Of a stretch of DNA of 64,000 nt, positions 58,220-64,000 are shown piece by piece (position 1 is the first letter of the stretch; each line of letters opens with the position of its first letter). The notes under the pieces were generated by a model. That model was not told the DNA's origin. It worked only from the letters and a program-made list of their open reading frames with translations, and did no database searches. Made by a program: the position numbers and the translations under genes. Origin of the DNA: Dryomyza anilis (lineage: Eukaryota > Arthropoda > Insecta > Diptera > Dryomyzidae); contig OX638130.1 in assembly GCA_951804985.1 (NCBI GenBank), positions 116,635,593 to 116,699,592 on the forward strand, written 5' to 3'.

Positions 58220-59121
58220 AGCGCCCAACCTCTTTGGAGATTGAGAGTAAAAGACGCACTATGAATGACACACTCAATAATGACCTTAAAACAATCTCCG
58301 AGTGGGGTCTTGCAAATAGAGTTGATTTTAATGCACGCAAGACCCAATGTTGTCTGTTATCTCACAAAAGAATGGATTCAACCCTACCTCCCCTTAATAT
58401 GAGTGCTGTGGATATTGCAGAGTCAGCTGCTCTTGACGTTCTGGGCATATCAATTCAATGTGATCTCCGTTGGAATGATCACATATTTGACGTGTCGAAA
58501 GAGGCGGCCAAGTGGCAATAGTTCGGTTATTTAAAACGGTGTAAGACATACTTCACTCCTGTTGACTGTCTACACCACGTATATTCGGCCTAAGATGGAA
58601 TACAATTCGCACATATGGGCAGGGGCTTCAAAATCTTTTTTGGAGTTCCTGGATCGAATCCATCAACTTGCAATATATTTAACAGGGGATGAAAATATTT
58701 CATCCTCTATTGGTTCTCTTGAGCACCGAAGGACCGTAGGGTGTGTAAGCCTGTTCTATAGGTATTACAATGGTAAGTGTTCGAGGGAAATACATGGCCT
58801 GATTCCACCAGGTCGTGTGTCCTCTCGTTCTACTCGGGCATCGAACCAAGCCCACCCCTTCGTAATTCACTCGGCTCTCAATAGAACCACGCATTACCGA
58901 GAGAATTCGTTCTTCAGTCGCACGATACGTTTGTGGAACAATCTCCCTGCGTCTGTTTTTCCCGACATTTTTGATATGGGCAAGTTCAAAACAAACATTC
59001 ACCGACACTACTCCATCTTTCCCCCCTCCATTTAACCTATTATCCCTTCTTACGATCAACACAGTGCATTGCATGAATAGGGGGCATCCCCTGAGCGTTG
59101 GTTAATACAAAAAAAAAAAAA
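58220..59121 (+). mobile_element. Non-LTR retrotransposon (Jockey/CR1-like), copy 2, 5'-truncated
   Basis: Similarity to the copy at 1-974 begins abruptly at AGCGCCCAA (58220; 62 in copy 1) and continues to the poly(A) at 59109-59121. The FADD catalytic region lies upstream of the truncation and is absent. The abrupt 5' loss is typical of incomplete target-primed reverse transcription. No convincing target duplication was found. Confidence 0.93.
58222..59035 (+). pseudogene. Broken reverse-transcriptase C-terminus
   Basis: Aligns over its whole length with the C-terminal half of the RT at 1-879. Two lesions break it. A 6-bp net insertion at about 58512-58525 brings an in-frame TAG at 58519-58521. 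An 8-bp deletion at about 58566 (loss of TACGCACT within the equivalent of GACTTACGCACTGTC) shifts the frame. Downstream the frame is open again to TAA at 59033-59035, with YIRPKMEYNSHIWAGAS and RTIRLWNNLP. It cannot make an active enzyme. Confidence 0.93.
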
Positions 59122-59425
59122 TTTACACAATTTTCATTGATATCCTGCCATATACTAAGCTCTATTTGTACCTCAGGCTATTTGTATCCAGCTCACGAAG
59201 CTCCTCTGTCAGGTTTTCCTCTTCCTTTACTCAACCACCTTCCTGTTCGTTTGCTTTCCCATCTTCTTCTAGTCTTTATGTACTTAAGGCCTTTTTAATT
59301 CATCCCATGAAGCTCTTCTCTCTTTCGTATTCTCCATTTTTCGTCTTCTTCTCAGTTTTTTCTCCCTTATAGTCTTTGTAGTCATCTTATGAAGCTCCTT
59401 GTCTCTTTATACCGTCTCTGTATTC

Positions 59426-59679
59426 ACACTTCCTTTTTCGGTTTCCTTTTTTTCTTCTTCCTCATTCGTTCTTCTTTTTATTTATACTTATTCTTTTCTG
59501 TCACAACCTATACACACACCTTCTTTAAAATCTACCAACAATTAGGAAGAGTTGTCTCATTTTCTCTTCTTGATTTTTTTTTTTCAGCATTTCTTTCCCA
59601 ACCCACCTGGTTTTTTATTCAAAGTGAAATTGTATACATAATTTGGTCATCTGTTCGAAGGTATGAACGGTATCGAAAA
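59426..59679. other. C/T-rich unique sequence
   Basis: Pyrimidine-rich, ending in a TTTTTTTTTTTTCAG acceptor-like run near 59572-59587. A plus frame spans 59389-59790 but its 3' part lies in the DINE-1-like block, so it is not called. Confidence 0.4.
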
Positions 59680-59790
59680 GTATGTATGCAATATATTCTT
59701 GATCAGCGTCACCTCCTGAGTCGATTTAGCAATGCCCATCAGCTTGTCTGTGGAAATTACGTTTACAAATTAGATTGCTTGTATATCTAG
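59680..59790 (+). mobile_element. DINE-1/INE-1-like (Helitron-derived) fragment
   Basis: ATATATTCTTGATCAGCGTC followed by CACCTCCTGAGTCGATTTAG and CAATG matches the very common dipteran core found in DINE-1/INE-1-type non-autonomous elements. Only this core and a weak continuation (TGTCTGTGGAAATTACG) are recognisable; termini are not. Identification is from memory of the motif. Confidence 0.6.
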
Positions 59791-60896
59791 ACTATCGGGT
59801 ATTTGAAAATAGGCATAATCGGTCGCCATGTGACCTGCGATACGCCCGGACCTTACCGGACGAATTTAGTTTAGTTTTAAACAACCTCTTTCACTATATG
59901 ATAAAATATATAAATATCTGTCTCAAATGACAGGAACTTCTTTCCCAACCTTAACCCCCGCCTTCCTGCCACTCACTACAATATGATATTATTTGCCTTT
60001 TGTCAATCTTCGTCCTTTATCTCGACTTTTACTCATTTTAACCCTTATATCTAACATGCTTTCCTTCATTTTCTTATATATGCCATCACCTACTTTCTCG
60101 TCATATGTTCCACCTTAACCTCTCCTTATCCAGATATATCTCCTTAACCATTCTAATAATGTTCTTATTCCATTCCTACATAACATTCTGCTAACTATCT
60201 TCATAACCATTTCCCTAACATTTTCGTACCTATGTTTTTCTTCTTCTGTCCCATCCCATAACTATCTACCCTAACCCCACATGTTCCTTATATTTCAACC
60301 CAGTTCCATCTCTGTCTCTTCTTTCAGTTTCGATCTCCACCTTAATTTTTAATTCACTGTTTGGCAGCATCATCAAAGCAGCTGCTGTTGCTGCTGCAAC
60401 ATAACCACAAGTGTTGTTGCAACAGCAACCATCCTCATCATCATCATCATCTTTGGCAACATCATCCAAACGACGAACCAGATTTGCGCGGCGCCCTCAC
60501 TTATCATCCTAGAGCACGTCGGTTTATATTATGATTATAAACGGGTTCGATCCACTGCTACAGTTTTAAATAAATACATTCTGCTGCAAGCCATACAAGT
60601 TGGGGGACCGACCAACCAACAAACCAGGCTCGCTTCTTTCTTTCTTCCATCCTACCTTCCATCGTACCTCCATTCAGCACACTCGTTGAGTGCGGATTTT
60701 CTGATTTGTATCATTTGCTGTTATATTGTAGTACTTGTTGTCTTCATCTTTGTTAAAATATGTATATGTTGTTCTCATCTTTTTATTTTGTTTTAGTCGT
60801 TAATGTTGCTGTTGATGTTTGTGGTGCTCCTGCTGCCGCTGATGCAGCAGATTTCCAAATGAATGAGATTGCGCACATCTGCTCCTTGAAACGGGC
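59791..60896. other. Unique C/T-rich to GC-richer sequence
   Basis: 59930-60340 is pyrimidine-rich without repeats. 60360-60470 has CAG/GCTG and (ATC)n runs (CATCATCATCATCATC at about 60436). 60500-60890 has CGACCAACCAACAAACC-type words and a CTGCTGCCGCTGATGCAGCA patch. No gene recognised. Confidence 0.4.
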
Positions 60897-60928
60897 TTTA
60901 AATACTGTTCGTCGCTAACACTTCAGTC
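60897..60928 (+). promoter_or_regulatory. Candidate TATA/initiator core promoter
   Basis: TTTAAATA at 60897-60904 is followed at 60923-60928 by TCAGTC, a perfect arthropod initiator. The A at 60925 is 28 bp from the first T of the TATA box, a normal spacing. A short leader and an ATG (60958) with a 19-codon frame to TAA follow. A CATCTG E-box lies about 20 bp upstream of the TATA box. I do not recognise the gene it might serve. Confidence 0.3.
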
Positions 60929-61376
60929 CAATCACGATCCCAACCAAGTGCAGCCCATGATCGCCATCGAGGAATCAAAGAAATCTTACTCTTCTTTTTA
61001 TTCGGGGGGGCTATAAATTCACATAGAAAAACAGGTTGTCATTTTTATGCGATTTATTAAATTTCTAAATAACTTTAATAAAATAATCTAAAATTCTTGA
61101 AATTCCTCAATAAGCAATTGTTATAATTGTTGTATAAAACCAGTTTAGCTATATTCTATGGGGTGCATTCTGGAGCTATTTCTTTATTAAAAAAAATCAT
61201 TTCAACTTTATTTCTGGAGGCTTCTGTTTTATAGTGTTTCTGGAAGTTATCTTTAAAGTTTCTGAAAAAAAAATACCTAAAAAATCTCAGGAATTAACTC
61301 TCGGAAAATACTGTTCTTAAGTTTTCGGAAACATTTATTTAAAGGTACTGTATTTTAACCGAGAAATAAATGTATC
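60929..61376. other. AT-rich degenerate sequence with TTTCTGGAG words
   Basis: Words such as TTTCTGGAGGCTTCTG and TTTCTGGAAGTTATC recur loosely and resume after the RTE element. No gene. Confidence 0.4.
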
Positions 61377-61386
61377 TAAAAATATA

Positions 61387-63028
61387 AGGCTGACATCACC
61401 GCTATCCAGGAGATGCGATGGACGGGACATTGCTGTTCGAAACAAGCGTCCTGTGATATCTACTACAGCTGCCATGCGGAGAGACACGAATTTGGATGTG
61501 GATTTGTGGTCGGCAAGAGACTCCGCCACGCCATTGCTCGGCTGTAAAACAACAAAGCCGCAGGTGCTGATGGCCTGCCTGCTGAATTGTTTAAGACCGG
61601 AGGCGAAGAGCTAATAGAGAGCATGCACGAGCTCGTAAGCAGAATATGGTCGGATGAAAGCATGCCAAGTGACTGGAACCTCAGTGTACTCTGCCCAATC
61701 CTTAAGAAAGGGGATCCCACTATCTGCGCCAACTACCGTGGGTTCAGCCTACTCAATATCGCATACAAGGTTCTATCGAGCGTATTATGTGAAAGACTGA
61801 AGCCCATCGTCAACAGACTGATTTGACCTTATCAGTGCGGCTTCAGACCTGGAAAGTCCACCATAGACCAGATTTTCACATTGCGCCTAATCCAGGAAAA
61901 GACCCTAGAAAAACAGATCGACACCTACCACCTATTAGTCGACTATAAAGCCGCCTTCGACACTCCGATAAGGGAACGATTATACGCCGCAATGTCTGAG
62001 TTCGGTATACCTGCGAAACTTATAAGGCTTTGCAGGATGACCCTGAGCAACACACGTTGCTCAGTGAGAATAGGAAAAGACCTCTCCGAGCCATTTCATA
62101 CCGAACGAGGTTTCAGACAGGGTGACTCCCTATCGTGCGACTTTTTTAACTTATTGATGGAGAAAATAGTTCGAGCTGCCGAACTCCGTCAAAGCGGCAC
62201 TATCCTCAACAAAAGTGTCATGCTGCTCGCATATGCCGACGATATTGATATCATTGGCAGGAGTACACGAGCAGCGCAGCATTCTCCAGATTGGAGAAAG
62301 AGTCGCGTCGAATGGGTCTAGCGGTGAACGAGGACAAGACGAAGTTCCTTGTGTCAACAAGCAAAAAAGAGTCCGTGCGTCTTGGACAAAAAGCTGATTT
62401 TGACACCCACAAGTTCGACATTGTGAAGGACTTCGTCTATCTGGGATCCAGCGTAAACAGCAACAACGACGTCAGCCTGGAGATCAAACGGAGAATAACT
62501 CTTGCCAACAGGTGCTACTTTGGGCTCAGTATGCAATTGAGAAGCAGAGCCCTCTCTCGCCGGACAAAAATAACGCTCTACAAGGTACTCATCATGCCCG
62601 TCCTACTTTATGGTGCAGAAACATGGACGCTGGCCTCCACAGATGAGAGAGTACTGGGAGCGTTCGAGAGAAAGATTCTCCGTAAAATCTTTGGCCCTAT
62701 CTGCTTTGCTAACGAGTATCGAATCAGGATGAACCACGAGCTGTATGAGTTATTCGACGACATTGACATAGTCAAGCGCATCAAGATCCAGCGGCTTCGC
62801 TGGCTAGGTCATGTCGAACGAATGGATGAAAACACTCCAGCCAAGAAGGTGCTTGAATCGAAACTCGAAGGTGGACAGCGTAGAAGAGGGCGTCCAAATC
62901 TGCGTTGGAAAGACCAAGTTGAGGACAACCTGGCAACGCTTGGTATTTCTAACTGGCGTCAGCGCGCGCAAAGCAGATCCGACTGGCGCGGCTTCATCTC
63001 AGCGGCCAAAAACGACCCACGGTTGTAA
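61387..63028 (+). pseudogene. RTE-like endonuclease/reverse transcriptase polyprotein, broken
   Basis: Codons in order: AIQEMRWTG (APE-type endonuclease, catalytic Glu present) to HEFGCGFVVGKRLR; then a TAA at 61545-61547. The RT follows in the same frame, beginning NNKAAGADGLPAELF. Further RT marks are ANYRGFSLLN, a TGA at 61824-61826, YQCGFRPGKSTIDQI, LLVDYKAAFD (motif A), RGFRQGDSLSC and AYADDIDIIG (YADD catalytic box). A frameshift at about 62265-62290 moves the rest to another frame (FSRLEKESRRMGL to a TAA at 63026). The C-terminus has YGAETWTLASTDER and LRWLGHVERMDENTPA, diagnostic of RTE-type proteins. The direct join of endonuclease to RT core implies an internal deletion of the intervening several hundred residues. 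Confidence 0.93.
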
Positions 63029-63036
63029 GGGCCATT

Positions 63037-63076
<40 letters not shown>
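61387..63076 (+). mobile_element. RTE-like non-LTR retrotransposon, truncated and internally deleted
   Basis: Flanked by the 10-bp direct repeat TAAAAATATA (61377-61386 and 63077-63086), so both ends of the insertion are known. The body has an endonuclease fragment, a reverse transcriptase and a C-terminal domain, then a very short 3' UTR and a (TAAG)10 tail at 63037-63076. Short UTR plus a tandem-repeat tail instead of poly(A) is typical of the RTE clade. The 5' end is truncated inside the endonuclease. Confidence 0.93.
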
Positions 63077-63081
<5 letters not shown>

Positions 63082-63086
63082 ATATA

Positions 63087-64000
63087 TATATTATGTATCT
63101 GAAAAATAAATATCGCTGTTATAGATTTTTCTAAAAAAACTATTCTTGAAAGAATAAACTCTGAGCATTATCTTCGTTGAATTATTTCAAAGAAAATTTA
63201 AATTAAAGGAGAGCATATTTCTCTAAAATAAAGATAACTTAAAATAGACATGCTAAAAACTTTCATAACAAATTTTTAAAGGGTCTTTAATAAAAATCTA
63301 AATAATAATTGTCTCTGCAAGAAAATGAAAAACTGTCCCTAGGATAAATTGTGTCTAGAATAAATTGAAGAAAATTGATATAATTTAAACTCGTAATGTC
63401 AGCATAAGGTTTTAATTAACCCGGCAACTGTTGGTTTCATACAAAAACACAGAACTAGGACCGGTTCACTAACTCCGAGGAACCAGTCACGTACCTAGTC
63501 TAGTAGTCTAGTAGAAGTTCATGTCCCTGTGGGGCTGAAACAATTGTCACCCATAGGAAGTAAGTTGGAAAATAAATCTTCAAGGTACAATTGTCCTTGG
63601 AAGAATTGGCACTGGCAAAAATTGTGACTGGTAATAGATAACTCTGGGTATGTAAGATAAGAAAGAGTTAACTCCGAACAAATTGAAGCTGTGAAGAATA
63701 ATCAGCGAAGAATAAATACTTCCTGAAGAATCGGTATGTGTAGCAGTCAGAGTTTGTAAAAAAAAAGTTCCATCATGAGCGATATTTGTATTTTCATCAT
63801 TGATAAAAATAAACATTGATGATGAAAGTTATTTGTATCTTCAATTTTTCTCATCATCGAAAGATGACAAACAAAAGACCATTCGCGAATTCTCATCTCA
63901 TAAAGATGAAAATAAATGATGAGAAAAATGATGAGAAAACCAGTTGGGAAGTTTAGATCACATGGGAAATTTTAAGGTAGGGACATTATATAGTAGGTGT
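63087..64000. other. AT-rich sequence with loose repeats, nothing recognised
   Basis: GAATAAAT/GAATAAACTCTG words recur between 63140 and 63720. 63760-63930 has several GATGA/TCATC inverted words (TTTTCATCATTGAT and ATTGATGATGAAA). No gene. Confidence 0.4.

Larger units (their letters stand above)
57440..59425 (+). repeat. Degenerate tandem repeat, about 110 bp, interrupted by a LINE
   Basis: The phrase TCTAGGCTTTATTTGTAC followed by TTTGAATCCA and CTCATGAAGCTCCTTTCAC recurs at about 57469, 57566, 57684, 57811, 57915, 58045 and 58152. After the LINE at 58220-59121 it recurs at 59156, 59268 and 59367. Unit length varies from about 97 to 130 bp. C/T-rich filler separates the conserved cores. 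The LINE plainly inserted into a pre-existing array. Confidence 0.82.

Noticed and set aside
59389..59790. 133-codon plus-strand frame spanning an acceptor-like TTTTTCAG
   Set aside because: Its 3' third is the DINE-1-like block and its 5' part is pyrimidine-rich repeat filler.

Overview
This window looks like non-coding DNA from a schizophoran fly (Diptera). The support is: very AT-rich sequence; CAA/CAG-rich stretches of the kind seen in fly 5' UTRs and introns; a DINE-1-like block (59680-59775); fly-type non-LTR retrotransposons; a gypsy-type solo LTR. I see no intact host protein-coding gene. The only substantial coding sequences are transposon remnants. Most long open frames come from simple repeats. 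The window is best read as intergenic or large-intron sequence built largely from nested mobile elements and tandem repeats.

Layout. 1-974: 3' end of a non-LTR retrotransposon with a poly(A) tail; a 5'-truncated, broken sister copy lies at 58220-59121. 975-2829: a GC-richer segment followed by an almost perfect (TAATAAAA)n array of about 1.36 kb. 3.8-7.1 kb: two direct copies of an element carrying an 11-bp GTTAAGTAAAA array, around a GC-richer unique block. 8.4-9.7 kb: two long inverted-repeat elements. 10652-11180: solo LTR with a 4-bp target duplication and a heat-shock-element-like trimer. 13.5-14.3, 17.8-19.3 and 48.0-48.8 kb: three clusters of one interspersed repeat family. 15.3-16.4, 22.9-25.1, 37.4-39.0, 40.5-42.1 and 43.3-45.2 kb: five arrays of one 19-bp minisatellite superfamily, together about 8 kb. 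26664-27898: a non-autonomous hAT-like foldback element with an exact 8-bp target duplication. 28.4-29.65 and 55.1-56.1 kb: two composite elements built of palindromic modules of about 0.3 kb. 32.2-34.7 kb: G/T- and T-rich tandem DNA. 35322-35634 and 46585-46897: two tRNA-derived SINE copies with target duplications, the second nested inside a MITE (46448-47165) whose relative sits at 9262-9720. 57.4-59.4 kb: degenerate tandem repeat of about 110 bp split by the second LINE copy. 61387-63076: RTE-like LINE with an endonuclease fragment, RT and a (TAAG)n tail, flanked by a 10-bp target duplication.

Possible host signals are weak and listed as candidates only: an acceptor plus a short C-ending-codon frame at 36062-36126, a 26-nt microexon-like segment at 40400-40425, a 5'UTR-like block ending in a good splice donor at 50335/50336, and a TATA/Inr pair at 60897-60928. 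The elements record layered insertions: SINE into MITE, LINE into tandem repeat, RTE into degenerate repeat. No pathway can be proposed.
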